Positions 35,318-44,238 of a stretch of 64,000 bases of DNA are shown here, piece by piece (the stretch's first letter is position 1; each line of letters starts with the position of its first letter). The notes beneath the pieces are model-generated. The model was not told the origin of the DNA and did not search any database. It saw only the letters and a program-made list of their open reading frames with translations. A program made the translations under genes and the position numbers. Where the stretch lies: positions 1,364,001-1,428,000 of the forward strand of contig NZ_RAPY01000001.1 in the NCBI RefSeq assembly GCF_003610355.1, read 5' to 3'. The DNA comes from Sphingobacterium detergens. Lineage in GTDB: Bacteria; Bacteroidota; Bacteroidia; Sphingobacteriales; Sphingobacteriaceae.

Positions 35318-37360
35318 TTACCAGACTAAAATTCTTTTTTCCGGTGCAACGTACATTTTAGCCGTAGGCTGCACATCAAATGCCTTATAAAACGCTTCCA
35401 TATTATAGACAGGGCCATTTACACGGAACTGCTCTGGGCTATGTGGATCAACTTTCAAACGTAAACGCATGCGCTCATCACTGCTTTTCACCCGCCATAC
35501 CTGTGCAAAACTTAAAAAGAAACGCTGATCACCTGTGAAACCGTCAATTTTCTCGTTCCCCTGCCCTTGTTTGGTCAGTTTAAAAGCATCATAAGCAATA
35601 TTCAATCCACCAATGTCAGCCAGATTCTCACCAAGCGTTAATTCTCCATTGACATGTTGATTATCCAATAAGGTGAAGCTTCCATACAATTTCGTTACCT
35701 GATTTGCACGCTCCGTAAACTGTTTGGCATCTACTGCTGTCCACCAATCATTTAAGTTACCCGCTTTATCATACTGCCTACCTTGGTCATCAAAACCATG
35801 TGTCATCTCATGACCGATCACAGCACCAATAGCGCCATAGTTGATCGCATCATCCGCATTGGCATCAAAGAAAGGGAATTGTAGGATTCCCGCAGGGAAC
35901 ACAATCTCATTGTAGGGTGGATTATAATAAGCATTTACGGTCGGTGTTGTCATGAGCCACTCCTTCTTATCGACAGGCTTACTTATCTTGCCAACCATCT
36001 CCTTATAAGCATGCTTAGCCGAAGACTGCAGATTCGCATAATACGTATCTTTTGCAACCTCTACATCACTATAATCTTTCCATTTTTCTGGATAACCGAT
36101 TTTCTTGACAAAAGCTTCCAATTTCTCGATTGCCTTTTTCTTGGTTTCTGGAGTCATCCAGTCTAACTTCTCAATTCTGGCCTTGTAGACTTTTTGCAGG
36201 TTATCGACCAATTCCATCATGCGCTGTTTTGCTTCAGGTTTGAAATAGTCATCGACATAAAGTTTACCGACAATCTCACCCAGGTTTTCATCCGCTGAGC
36301 TAACCATCAACTTCCAACGTTCTTTTTGTTGCTTTTGTCCATTGAGCGTCTTGCCGAATAGTTCAAATTTTGCATCGCGAAACTCCTTACTCAGTGCGGT
36401 TGCAGAAGCGTTTGCCAAATCAGCTTTTAGTTTTGTTTTCCAAACATCTACAGGCTGCGATTTCAATAAATTGTTCAATGCGAGGTAGAACTTAGGTTGC
36501 TGTACCAAAATCGTATCAGTCTTCACCTCCAATCGCCCAAGAATATCTTTCCAGTTTAAATTTGGGGTTTGCTTTTGGAAATCCTGAACAGCAAACTTAT
36601 TGTAGTTTTTGATCGGATCCCGCAATTCAACAGGCGTTAGATGTGATTTCGCGATTTCCGTTTCCAGTTTTAGTACCTCTTCAGCAGATTTCTGCGCATT
36701 TGCTCCCTCACCTATTAATCCAAACAATTTAACTAAATAAGCCACATAAGCTTCCCTGATCTTTTTGGCTTTATCATCCTGATCCAAATAGTAGCTGGCC
36801 TCTGGCAGATTCAAACCACCTTGAAAAAATTGAAGTGCATTTTTATTGCTGATCCGATCATCGGCCGCCACATAAAAACTAAAAAGGTCTCCATCGCCAT
36901 CTTTAAATCCATCTGCCGCATAGGCGATCAGTTCATCGACAGTTTTCAATGCGTTGATTTTCTGAATCGTTCCTTCTATCGGCTTTGCACCAAGTTTATC
37001 AATGGTGACGGTATCCATACCGCTCGCATAGAAATCACCAGCTTTCTGCTGATCTGACCCTTTTGCACTGTTCGACTGAGCGGCATTTTCCAATACTGTT
37101 TTTAATTTCTGCAAATTTTCATCTGCTAGAATATAAAATGAGCCCCAGCCCGTTTCGGAAGCCGGTATCTGGGTATTTTTCATCCATGCACCATTCGCAT
37201 ATTGGAAGAAGTTGTCACCAGGATTGACTGTTGTGTCCATGCCAGAAACATCAAAAAAATTGGTTCTGACTTCTTGTGCACCCTCTTTGCTCTTATTGGA
37301 CTGACATGACAGCATCATTAAGACGATCGAGAGCGTCCCCCATTTGACTTTTTGTATCAT
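35318..37360 (-). CDS. M13-family (neprilysin/PepO-like) zinc metallopeptidase, lipoprotein
   Basis: A 680-residue exported endopeptidase. The signal peptide ends with a lipobox (VLMMLSCQSNKSK), so it is probably lipid-anchored. The M13 N-terminal domain (VNPGDNFFQYANGAWMKNTQIPASETGWGSF) precedes the catalytic domain. Catalytic motifs are NAYYNPPYNEIVFPAGILQ, HExxH in VIGHEMTHGFDDQGRQYD (~residue 513), the third zinc ligand in GENLADIGGLNIAYDAF and the final substrate motif in DPHSPEQFRVNGPVYNMEAFYKAFD. All ligands are intact. Family members degrade oligopeptides outside the cytoplasm. It is monocistronic. Confidence 0.96.
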   Translation of the reverse strand: MIQKVKWGTLSIVLMMLSCQSNKSKEGAQEVRTNFFDVSGMDTTVNPGDNFFQYANGAWMKNTQIPASETGWGSFYILADENLQKLKTVLENAAQSNSAKGSDQQKAGDFYASGMDTVTIDKLGAKPIEGTIQKINALKTVDELIAYAADGFKDGDGDLFSFYVAADDRISNKNALQFFQGGLNLPEASYYLDQDDKAKKIREAYVAYLVKLFGLIGEGANAQKSAEEVLKLETEIAKSHLTPVELRDPIKNYNKFAVQDFQKQTPNLNWKDILGRLEVKTDTILVQQPKFYLALNNLLKSQPVDVWKTKLKADLANASATALSKEFRDAKFELFGKTLNGQKQQKERWKLMVSSADENLGEIVGKLYVDDYFKPEAKQRMMELVDNLQKVYKARIEKLDWMTPETKKKAIEKLEAFVKKIGYPEKWKDYSDVEVAKDTYYANLQSSAKHAYKEMVGKISKPVDKKEWLMTTPTVNAYYNPPYNEIVFPAGILQFPFFDANADDAINYGAIGAVIGHEMTHGFDDQGRQYDKAGNLNDWWTAVDAKQFTERANQVTKLYGSFTLLDNQHVNGELTLGENLADIGGLNIAYDAFKLTKQGQGNEKIDGFTGDQRFFLSFAQVWRVKSSDERMRLRLKVDPHSPEQFRVNGPVYNMEAFYKAFDVQPTAKMYVAPEKRILVW

Positions 37361-37428
37361 ACTTTATTAGATTAAAGAATATAATTAAAGCTAAGCATAT
37401 TTTGAAGCGCTTCAAAAATACAGCGTAA

Positions 37429-38937
37429 TTATTTCAAAAGTTTTACTTCATACAGGTCTTTGCGTCGATCTTTTTTGACTTTTACAGTACCATATTCATG
37501 TAGATCACGTAATGCATAAAGATCCACATCCGCGATCAGCACCATTTCCGCATTGGGGGTTGCTTCTGCTTTAATGGCATTATTTGGAAATGCAAAATCA
37601 GAAGGTGTAAAGACAGCAGATTGTGAATATTGAATATCCATATTATTGACGCGTGGCAGGTTACCCACAGACCCCGCAATGGCCACATAACATTCGTTTT
37701 CGATGGCACGGGCCTGCGCACAGGTTCTGACCCGAATATAGCCATTCTGTGTATCGGTCATAAAAGGTACAAATAGGATCTGCATTCCCTGATCGGCCAG
37801 AATGCGGCTCAGCTCCGGAAACTCTACGTCATAGCAGATCAACAGGCCAACTTTACCACAGTCTGTATCAAATACCTTTACTTCACTTCCGCCCACCATG
37901 CCATAATATTTAAATTCATTTGGTGTAATATGAATTTTCTTAAATTCATCCAGCTTACCATTTCGATGACAGAGGTAAGAAACATTATAAAGCTTCTTAT
38001 TTTCCATCAGTGGCATAGATCCAGCAATAATATTCACGTTATAGGAAACCGCAAACTGCTGGATACGATCAATAATATCGGAAGTATGCTGTGCCAATCT
38101 TTCCATCGCCAATCGTTCGGGAAGGTCATTGTAAGGGCTCATTAGCGGTGTGTTAAAAAACTCTGGAAACATGATAAAATCCGTTCCATAATCACTAACG
38201 GTATCCACGAAGAATTCGATCTGGTCATAGAAAGCTTCTATATTATCGAATAAGCGCATCTGCCACTGCACCAGTCCCAGACGAATGGTCTGTTTTGTTG
38301 TCGAAATCGAACGGGTCTCCGATTCATAATAAATATTATTCCATTCCAACAAGGTCGCAAATTCCATCGACTCAGCGTCCTCTGGCAAATAATGTTTCAG
38401 AATCTTTTTGACATGAAAATCATTGGAAAGTTGAAATGTCAGTGTCGGATCATAGATTTCTTTGCGTTTTACCTTCTCAATATAAACCCTTGGACTCATT
38501 TTGTCCGCGTAATTATGGTAATTGGGAATCCGGCCACCAGCGACGATACATTTTAAGTTCATCTGTTCACACAGTTCTTTCCGCGCATCATATAGACGAC
38601 GTCCTAAACGCAATGCACGATGTTCTGGATGCACAAACACTTCGATACCATACAAGGTATCGCCGTCATCACTATGTTTGGTAAATTTACCATCATCAAT
38701 AATATCATAATAACTATCATAGATATTATTCTTTTTAGAATTGAGGATAATAGATAAGGCACAGGCAACGACTTGGCCATCTATCTCCACACACAATTGT
38801 CCTTCAGGAAATATTTCAATCAAATCCTGAATATTTTCCCTTGACCAGGTCTCCCCCACGCCATCATAAGCTTGCTCCATTGATTTCTTCAAACCAACAT
38901 AATCTTTCTTTGTCAAGTTGCGCACTTGAATATCCAT
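37429..38937 (-). CDS. GNAT N-acyltransferase fused to carbon-nitrogen hydrolase
   Basis: A 502-residue two-domain enzyme. Residues ~1-160 form a GNAT acetyltransferase fold, with the acetyl-CoA loop around VFVHPEHRALRLGRRLYDARKEL. Residues ~215-495 form a nitrilase-superfamily domain with the complete Glu-Lys-Cys triad: Glu259 (FIMFPEFFN), Lys334 (FKKIHITP) and Cys368 (VGLLICYDVEFPE). Such fusions occur in Bacteroidota and other bacteria; the joint reaction is not established, although amide hydrolysis coupled to N-acylation is the obvious idea. The nitrilase part alone resembles Nit/omega-amidase proteins. It is cytoplasmic and monocistronic, with no neighbour that identifies the substrate. 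Confidence 0.92.
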   Translation of the reverse strand: MDIQVRNLTKKDYVGLKKSMEQAYDGVGETWSRENIQDLIEIFPEGQLCVEIDGQVVACALSIILNSKKNNIYDSYYDIIDDGKFTKHSDDGDTLYGIEVFVHPEHRALRLGRRLYDARKELCEQMNLKCIVAGGRIPNYHNYADKMSPRVYIEKVKRKEIYDPTLTFQLSNDFHVKKILKHYLPEDAESMEFATLLEWNNIYYESETRSISTTKQTIRLGLVQWQMRLFDNIEAFYDQIEFFVDTVSDYGTDFIMFPEFFNTPLMSPYNDLPERLAMERLAQHTSDIIDRIQQFAVSYNVNIIAGSMPLMENKKLYNVSYLCHRNGKLDEFKKIHITPNEFKYYGMVGGSEVKVFDTDCGKVGLLICYDVEFPELSRILADQGMQILFVPFMTDTQNGYIRVRTCAQARAIENECYVAIAGSVGNLPRVNNMDIQYSQSAVFTPSDFAFPNNAIKAEATPNAEMVLIADVDLYALRDLHEYGTVKVKKDRRKDLYEVKLLK

Positions 38938-39030
38938 ATAAATCTCCTTTTGAAATAAGTTTTCCTAAAAATAGCAAAAGTCGGGCCCAAGCCCAAACAT
39001 CAGGGTAGTCTAATACCCACAAATGGAGAC

Positions 39031-39063
39031 AAAAAAAGGCGCCAATTGTTTTATTGGCGCCTT
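39031..39063 (-). terminator. Terminator after the DUF3467 gene
   Basis: An 11-bp perfect stem AAGGCGCCAAT/ATTGGCGCCTT (39036-39046, 39053-39063), six-base loop, T-run on the minus strand. Confidence 0.93.
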
Positions 39064-39088
39064 AATTATCGATAGATTATGCTATTGA

Positions 39089-39430
39089 CTATGCTTGACC
39101 TTGAGGAGTTCCGAAAGGAAATGCTACTGTTGGATCACCACCTTGTTGTGGTTGTTCAGCAACACCCATATCCATTTTAATCGGACCGTTCAATGCTTCG
39201 AAACGATTCACGTTATCAACCAATGCACCTAACAAGCGTTTTGCGTGCTCTGGAGTCAAAACGATTCTTGATTTCACTTTTGCTTTTGGCACTCCTGGCA
39301 TCACACGGATAAAGTCAACCACAAATTCTGTATTAGAGTGAGTGATAATCGCAAGATTTGAGTAGATTCCTTCTGCTACTTCTTCTGTCAACTCGATGCT
39401 CAATTCGTTTTGATTTTGGTTATTTTCCAT
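39089..39430 (-). CDS. DUF3467-family protein
   Basis: A 113-residue soluble protein matching DUF3467 in its core: LTEEVAEGIYSNLAIITHSNTEFVVDFIRVMPG, then AKVKSRIVLTPEHAKRLLGALVDNVNRFEALNG. The ends are low complexity (Asn/Gln at the start, Pro/Gln/Gly at the end). The family has no established function; it is widespread in Bacteroidota and its conserved half resembles a ligand- or protein-binding beta domain. It lies 36 bases after the M42 peptidase gene on the same strand, so the two may be co-transcribed. Confidence 0.9.
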   Translation of the reverse strand: MENNQNQNELSIELTEEVAEGIYSNLAIITHSNTEFVVDFIRVMPGVPKAKVKSRIVLTPEHAKRLLGALVDNVNRFEALNGPIKMDMGVAEQPQQGGDPTVAFPFGTPQGQA

Positions 39431-39466
39431 AATAATTCTAAATGTAAGTTAATATAATCCTAAATT

Positions 39467-40585
39467 TTATTTTGTAAATGTTCTAAAGTCCTGTCCATCC
39501 TCGATATTCAACAATGTTTGATAGATCAAACGGATCACATTGTCAACATCTTCTTTATGCACCATCTCAACCGTTGTATGCATATAACGCAACGGCAAAG
39601 AAATCAACGCTGAAGGCACACCGCCATTGCTGTAAGCAAAAGCATCTGTATCTGTCCCCGTGTAACGTGAACATGCCTGACGTTGGAATGGGATATTGTT
39701 CTCTTCAGCAACTTTAACCAACAGTTTATTCAAATTGACCTGAACTGCTGGCGCATAAGACAATACCGGACCTTTTCCGGAGAATAAATCTCCTTGTGTG
39801 ATCTTGTTGATCATCGGCGTTTGGGTATCGTGTGTCACGTCTGTAACAATGGCAACATTCGGTTTTATGCGGTCTGCAATCATTTCAGCACCGCGCAAAC
39901 CAATCTCTTCCTGCACCGAATTTACGATATATAATCCAAATGGCAATTTCTTTTTATTCTCTTTTAGCAGGCGCGCAACCTCGGCAATCATAAAGCCACC
40001 GGCACGATTATCCAAGGCCCGTCCGATATAGTAACGATCGTTTAAGATCGAAAAAGTGTCTTCATAGGTAATCACACAACCTACATGTACACCCAAGGCT
40101 TCCACCTCTTCTTTGCTGCTGCATCCACAATCCAAAAAGATATTTTTCAACGAAGGATTTTCTTCTTTTTCGCCCGAACGTGTATGAATGGCAGGCCAGC
40201 CAAATACCGCTTTAACGATTCCTTTTTCTGTATGGATGTTCACCCTTTTGGAGGGCGCAATCTGATGATCAGAACCACCATTACGCACCACGTAGATCAA
40301 TCCATCTTTTGTAATGTAATTGACAAACCAGGAGATTTCATCGGCGTGTGCTTCGATCACTACTTTATAACTTGCTTTGGGGTTGATAACACCAACTGCG
40401 GTACCATAGTTATCCACGAATGTTTCGTCCACATAAGGCTTCAGATAATCCAGCCATAAACGTTGACCTTCCCATTCAAACCCTGTGGGAGAAGCGTTGT
40501 TTATATATTTTTCAAAAAATGAAAGCGAATCTTTTGTTACGACCGCAGTCGTTTTCTGTTCTTTTTTCTTATTCTTTTCAGCCAT
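39467..40585 (-). CDS. M42-family metalloaminopeptidase
   Basis: A 372-residue cytosolic dinuclear metal aminopeptidase of the TET/FrvX/YsdC family, often mis-named endoglucanase. Metal and catalytic residues are visible in IEAHADEISWF (His, Asp), GRALDNRAGGFMIAEV (bridging Asp), SVQEEIGLRGAE (Glu pair, catalytic base and ligand), VTDVTHDTQTP (Asp/His) and YMHTTVEMVHKEDV (His). Members form large dodecameric particles and degrade peptides from the N-terminus. A Lys-rich start (MAEKNKKKEQKTT) is an extension before the family fold. It is upstream of the DUF3467 gene. Confidence 0.94.
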   Translation of the reverse strand: MAEKNKKKEQKTTAVVTKDSLSFFEKYINNASPTGFEWEGQRLWLDYLKPYVDETFVDNYGTAVGVINPKASYKVVIEAHADEISWFVNYITKDGLIYVVRNGGSDHQIAPSKRVNIHTEKGIVKAVFGWPAIHTRSGEKEENPSLKNIFLDCGCSSKEEVEALGVHVGCVITYEDTFSILNDRYYIGRALDNRAGGFMIAEVARLLKENKKKLPFGLYIVNSVQEEIGLRGAEMIADRIKPNVAIVTDVTHDTQTPMINKITQGDLFSGKGPVLSYAPAVQVNLNKLLVKVAEENNIPFQRQACSRYTGTDTDAFAYSNGGVPSALISLPLRYMHTTVEMVHKEDVDNVIRLIYQTLLNIEDGQDFRTFTK

Positions 40586-40688
40586 CTTTTCCTTTTCTAT
40601 TTACTTTCGTCAAAATATGAAAATTTCAATGAAATGCAAAAGTAAAAATGTTTTTTGGAATATTCCTTTTACATTTCACTTTGATTTT

Positions 40689-40718
40689 ATTGAAAAATAA
40701 GATTAAACCTTATCTTTA
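40689..40718 (+). promoter_or_regulatory. Candidate promoter of lgt
   Basis: ATTG (40689-40692), an 18-base spacer and TATCTTTA (40711-40718) resemble the Bacteroidota -33/-7 pair. The ATG is 30 bases further on. Confidence 0.42.
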
Positions 40719-40747
40719 CCATGGTAATTTAAACAGACATAAAATAT

Positions 40748-41563
40748 ATGAATTCAATACTAAGTGCTATACATTGGAATATTGATCCCGAGATGTTCAA
40801 CCTTGGCGCATTTGCCCTCCGTTACTACGCCTTATGTTGGCTCCTCGCTTTTTTTGTTTCCTATGTTATTATGTTGCGTATTTTCAAAAAAGAAGGCCGC
40901 ACGCAAGAACAACTGGACCAACTTTCCATCTATATCTTCCTCGGTACGCTGATTGGCGCACGACTTGGTCATTGTCTGTTCTACGATTTTGACTATTATA
41001 AAGACCATATTCTGGAAATTTTCCTTCCTTTCAAATGGGATAAAAATGGATTCCAGGTCACAGGTTTCGCTGGATTAGCTTCTCATGGCGGGGCTATCGG
41101 TATCCTCACAGCGCTTTACCTCTTCTGCCGCAAAACAAAAACAGACTTTTTATGGTTGGCAGACCGATTGGTTGTGGTCGTTCCTATTGCTGGTGCGCTG
41201 ATCCGTATCGGAAATTTTTTCAATTCCGAGATGGTCGGTACCCCTACAGATTTACCTTGGGCAATCATTTTTGACCGTCATGACAACATCCCTCGCCATC
41301 CGGGCCAGCTCTATGAAGCCATCGCCTATATTATCATCTTTATTATTATCGGCTCCTTATTCAAGTCAAACCCGAATCGTCAAAAAGGAAAATTATTCGG
41401 CATTTTTATGGTCTTGTTATTTGGCGCACGGATGGTATTGGAACATTTTAAAATTGATCAGGAAGATTTTGAACAAAGCATGCTACTCAATATGGGGCAA
41501 TTGTTGAGTATACCTTTTATTTTGGTGGGTCTCTATTTTATCTTCCGCAAACCAAAAGCGTAA
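40748..41563 (+). CDS. lgt: Prolipoprotein diacylglyceryl transferase
   Basis: A 271-residue inner-membrane enzyme that moves diacylglycerol from phosphatidylglycerol to the lipobox cysteine of prolipoproteins, the first step of lipoprotein maturation. Seven membrane segments are expected. Conserved residues are visible in LIGARLGHCLFYDF, SHGGAIGIL (the essential HGG segment), and PIAGALIRIGNFFNSEMVGTPTDLPWAIIF, which carries the family signature with Arg and Asn. RHPGQLYEAIAY contributes another. The gene is complete and monocistronic, with its own candidate promoter and terminator. Several predicted lipoproteins in this window would be its clients. Confidence 0.97.
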   Translation: MNSILSAIHWNIDPEMFNLGAFALRYYALCWLLAFFVSYVIMLRIFKKEGRTQEQLDQLSIYIFLGTLIGARLGHCLFYDFDYYKDHILEIFLPFKWDKNGFQVTGFAGLASHGGAIGILTALYLFCRKTKTDFLWLADRLVVVVPIAGALIRIGNFFNSEMVGTPTDLPWAIIFDRHDNIPRHPGQLYEAIAYIIIFIIIGSLFKSNPNRQKGKLFGIFMVLLFGARMVLEHFKIDQEDFEQSMLLNMGQLLSIPFILVGLYFIFRKPKA

Positions 41564-41607
41564 AACTGGCTACAATCGACTATTGTTCGCAAAACACCTA
41601 ATTTAAC

Positions 41608-41640
41608 AAGGCATCTTTTCTGAGAAAGGTGCCTTTTTTT
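41608..41640 (+). terminator. Terminator of lgt
   Basis: AAGGCATCTTT pairs with AAAGGTGCCTT (41608-41618, 41625-41635) with one T-G pair, six-base loop, then T8. Confidence 0.9.
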
Positions 41641-41737
41641 ATAGTCCTATTCGAAAGCTATGCATGCTCCGTCAAAGCTTCGATTTCTACTCGACCACAG
41701 TAGCTACCTGCTCCTGGACAGCGTCGCATCTTGGTCG

Positions 41738-41798
41738 CCATGAATCCGTACTGAGTCCACCATGAATCCGTGTTGAGTCCGTGTTAGACACGGATTCA
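41738..41798. repeat. Tandem 22-bp repeat forming mutually exclusive hairpins
   Basis: Two adjacent 22-base units (41738-41759, 41760-41781) differ at three positions; each has TGAATCCGT followed by TGAGTCC. The arm ACACGGATTCA (41788-41798) is exactly complementary to TGAATCCGTGT (41763-41773). It also pairs with TGAGTCCGTGT (41774-41784, one G-T pair, three-base loop). A further ACACGGACTC lies at 41905-41914. The stretch 41640-41880 is clearly richer in G+C than its flanks. Confidence 0.7.
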
Positions 41799-42223
41799 GT
41801 GTAGACCGATATTGTTCGCACCATGCTCAGACCTGCTTCTAGGGGCGAATCAGGCCCGAATCAGTCTCAGATAAGGTGCAAACAATTGTCAAATAACGCT
41901 TGGAACACGGACTCTATAAATAAATTATATATAATTAAAAATAATAGAAATACATTTATATAACAATACAATTCTTTTGAATAGAAATAAAATATACAAA
42001 ACACATATTATTTAGCTTTCTCTATACAAATAGATAGACTATAATTCTTGCTAATTATATTGAAATTGCTAAAATCGTTATGAAGGGAATGAACCGGTTT
42101 TAACTATCTACATCCAATTCATAAACAAATTTTGTTGTTTTTAGTCCAAAACCTACAAAGATTACTATATTTAGGCTTCTTTTATTATCAAACATTTTTA
42201 CAACAAGAAAACTTAAGCCTAAA
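41799..42223. other. Gene-free stretch before trpB
   Basis: No open frame of interest. A G+C-richer part (to ~41915) with GAATC-containing motifs is followed by very AT-rich DNA, TATA/ATAA runs from ~41920 to 42060. TATATTTA (42166-42173) is a possible -7 element for trpB, 50 bases before its ATG, without a good -33. No riboswitch or Trp leader peptide is seen. Confidence 0.35.
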
Positions 42224-43414
42224 ATGAGTCTAGAAAAGTGTGCATCAGTCGAAGCGAACGAAAACATGCTTCAATACAATGGTAAATATGGTGAGTATGG
42301 CGGGTCTTTTATTCCACCTGTTTTGGAAAGTCAGTTAAACAAGTTAGCTGAATTTTTCGATAGCCATGTACAAAAAGAAGAATTCCAAAAAGAATTTATT
42401 TCCATCCTCAAGCATTATGTAGGACGTCCATCACCTTTGTATTTTGCAAAGAACCTAAGTGAATATGTTGGTTCCAGAATCTATCTAAAGCGGGAGGATC
42501 TAAACCATACGGGTTCACACAAAATAAACAATTGCATCGGTCAGATTTTATTGGCCAAACAAATGGGTGCTACCGAGATCATTGCTGAAACCGGTGCAGG
42601 GCAACACGGTGTTGCAACAGCCACAGCGGCGGCATTGTTAAATATCCCCTGCAAGGTGTTTATGGGAGAGATTGATGCTGCCCGTCAGGCATTGAACGTA
42701 AAACGGATGGAACTATTGGGCGCTCAGGTTGTCACAACAAACCTTGGGAGCCGTACACTTAAAGACGCTGTTGACGCAGCCTTGATGTACTATGTCGAAA
42801 ACCCCTCTTCCTATTACCTTTTGGGTTCACATGTCGGACCACATCCCTACCCAAAAATGGTTGGATATTTTCAGAGCGTTATCGGGAAAGAAGCCAGACA
42901 ACAGATCCTTGAACAAGAAGGACGTCTTCCAGATAGTATCTTTGCCTGTGTAGGCGGTGGATCAAATGCCATTGGATTATTTTCAGGTTTCCTAGAAGAT
43001 CAGGAAGTTGAAATCAATGGTGGCGAAGGTGGTGGTTCGGGAACCTACCCTAAAACAGCCGCTACCCTATCTTTTGGTAAACCTACTGTATTCCAGGGCA
43101 CATATTCCTATTGCCTGGTTGACGATGAAGGCAATCCAATTCCTTCTACTTCGGTATCTGCAGGATTGGACTATCCGGGTATATCACCCCAACATGCAGC
43201 TTTAAAGGACAGCAATAGAGCAAACTATTACCCGGTAACAGATGATGAAGCCATCGCAGCGTATAAACTGCTTTCAAAATTAGAGGGAATTATTCCGGCA
43301 ATCGAATCGTCGCATGCTGTTGCATTGGCCATTAAGCTGCTAAAAGACAAGAATAAGCTTGCTATCGTCAATCTATCCGGACGTGGCGACAAGGATGTGG
43401 ATCGTGAATTTTAA
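42224..43414 (+). CDS. trpB: Tryptophan synthase beta chain, standing alone
   Basis: A 396-residue PLP enzyme that condenses indole and serine to tryptophan. The PLP lysine is Lys100 (HTGSHKINN), the catalytic glutamate is Glu122 (AETGAGQHGVATATAAA), the phosphate-binding loop is GGGSNAIG and the pyridine-nitrogen serine is in VNLSGRGDKD. These fit the TrpB1 type. Other normally invariant parts differ: HVGPHPYPKMVGYFQSVIGKE replaces the usual AGPHP-F segment and VFQGTYSYCLVDDEG replaces VLHG-type sequence. No trpA, trpC or trpF is adjacent. It is either a dispersed trp gene or a second, diverged copy working without TrpA. Confidence 0.88.
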   Translation: MSLEKCASVEANENMLQYNGKYGEYGGSFIPPVLESQLNKLAEFFDSHVQKEEFQKEFISILKHYVGRPSPLYFAKNLSEYVGSRIYLKREDLNHTGSHKINNCIGQILLAKQMGATEIIAETGAGQHGVATATAAALLNIPCKVFMGEIDAARQALNVKRMELLGAQVVTTNLGSRTLKDAVDAALMYYVENPSSYYLLGSHVGPHPYPKMVGYFQSVIGKEARQQILEQEGRLPDSIFACVGGGSNAIGLFSGFLEDQEVEINGGEGGGSGTYPKTAATLSFGKPTVFQGTYSYCLVDDEGNPIPSTSVSAGLDYPGISPQHAALKDSNRANYYPVTDDEAIAAYKLLSKLEGIIPAIESSHAVALAIKLLKDKNKLAIVNLSGRGDKDVDREF

Positions 43415-43436
43415 CAACTGACCATTTCAAATAGCA

Positions 43437-43467
43437 ATACAAAGTCCCTTATGCAGGGACTTTGTAT
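43437..43467 (+). terminator. Hairpin after trpB (13-bp stem, no T-run)
   Basis: ATACAAAGTCCCT/AGGGACTTTGTAT (43437-43449, 43455-43467) with loop TATGC. The stem is strong but the T-tail is poor, so it may be a weak terminator or an mRNA 3' stabiliser. Confidence 0.6.
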
Positions 43468-43533
43468 CTTACATTGACACGGATCAGACAGCTGTCAAAT
43501 ACACAAAAACGATATATAAATAACACAGATCCT

Positions 43534-44076
43534 ATGAAGCGAAGCAAAAGTCGAGGCAACTGGCTAAAAGTAGCTATTACCGTATTGCTCCTATCCATTT
43601 TGGCGTTGACAGTCTACAACCTCTATCCGGAATCCCGTTTATCAAAAAATGCAGTAGTCGACAGGCTTGTGGTGTATAAGTCCAAAAGGACCTTATTGGC
43701 TTATGCGCGGGGGAAATTACTCAAATCCTACCAGATCTCACTCGGTGGACAGCCCGTGGGTGCAAAAGAAATTGAGGGTGATCTAAAAACTCCCGAAGGA
43801 TTATATTATATCAACGATAAGAATCAATACAGTGACTACCATAAAAACTTAGGGGTCTCCTATCCCAATGAAAAGGATGTTGCCCATGCCAAAACCCTAG
43901 GTAAAACTGCCGGTGGTGACATCAAAATTCATGGGCTGCGAAACGGAATGGGCTTCATTGGTAAACTCCAACGTTGTGTAGACTGGACCTTAGGCTGTAT
44001 GGCATTGACCAACACAGAAATTGATGAGCTCTACCGCGCTGTTCCTATAGGCACCCCTATTGAGATTAATCCGTAG
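43534..44076 (+). CDS. L,D-transpeptidase (YkuD domain) family protein
   Basis: A 180-residue envelope protein. The open frame begins at 43462 inside the trpB hairpin, but the ATG at 43534 starts a normal anchor (MKRSKSRGNWLKVAITVLLLSILALTVYNLYP). The YkuD domain covers ~50-180: VDRLVVYKSKRTLLAYARGKLLKSYQISLGG and KTPEGLYYINDKNQYSDYHKNLGVSYPN. The active-site stretch has IKIHGLRNG and WTLGCMALTN, the His and the catalytic Cys of HG-x(n)-S/T-xGC-x. The usual Ser before Gly-Cys is Thr-Leu here. It likely forms or edits 3-3 peptidoglycan crosslinks or attaches lipoproteins. No partner genes nearby. Confidence 0.9.
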   Translation: MKRSKSRGNWLKVAITVLLLSILALTVYNLYPESRLSKNAVVDRLVVYKSKRTLLAYARGKLLKSYQISLGGQPVGAKEIEGDLKTPEGLYYINDKNQYSDYHKNLGVSYPNEKDVAHAKTLGKTAGGDIKIHGLRNGMGFIGKLQRCVDWTLGCMALTNTEIDELYRAVPIGTPIEINP

Positions 44077-44207
44077 TGTCAGCACCGTACACCTTAGCCA
44101 TCTAAAACTACTCCATCTCGATCATTCGGTTTTACGGCACCAAAACTCTACAACATATGCCCCAAATCTTACAACAGAATGTCCGATTAATTTGCGATTT
44201 TTGGGTT

Positions 44208-44215
44208 TAGATTTG
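44208..44215 (+). promoter_or_regulatory. Candidate -7 element of the HMA-AraC gene
   Basis: TAGATTTG matches TAnnTTTG exactly, 24 bases before the ATG. TTTG at 44191-44194 is too close (13 bases) for a standard -33, so activation or another element may be needed. Confidence 0.4.
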
Positions 44216-44238
44216 TAACTTGTATTAAAAAAAATCGA

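Noticed and set aside
41564..42223. CRISPR-like or riboswitch reading of the lgt-trpB gap
   Set aside because: There are only two tandem units, no regular spacers and no cas genes; no known riboswitch core or Trp-rich leader peptide is visible.
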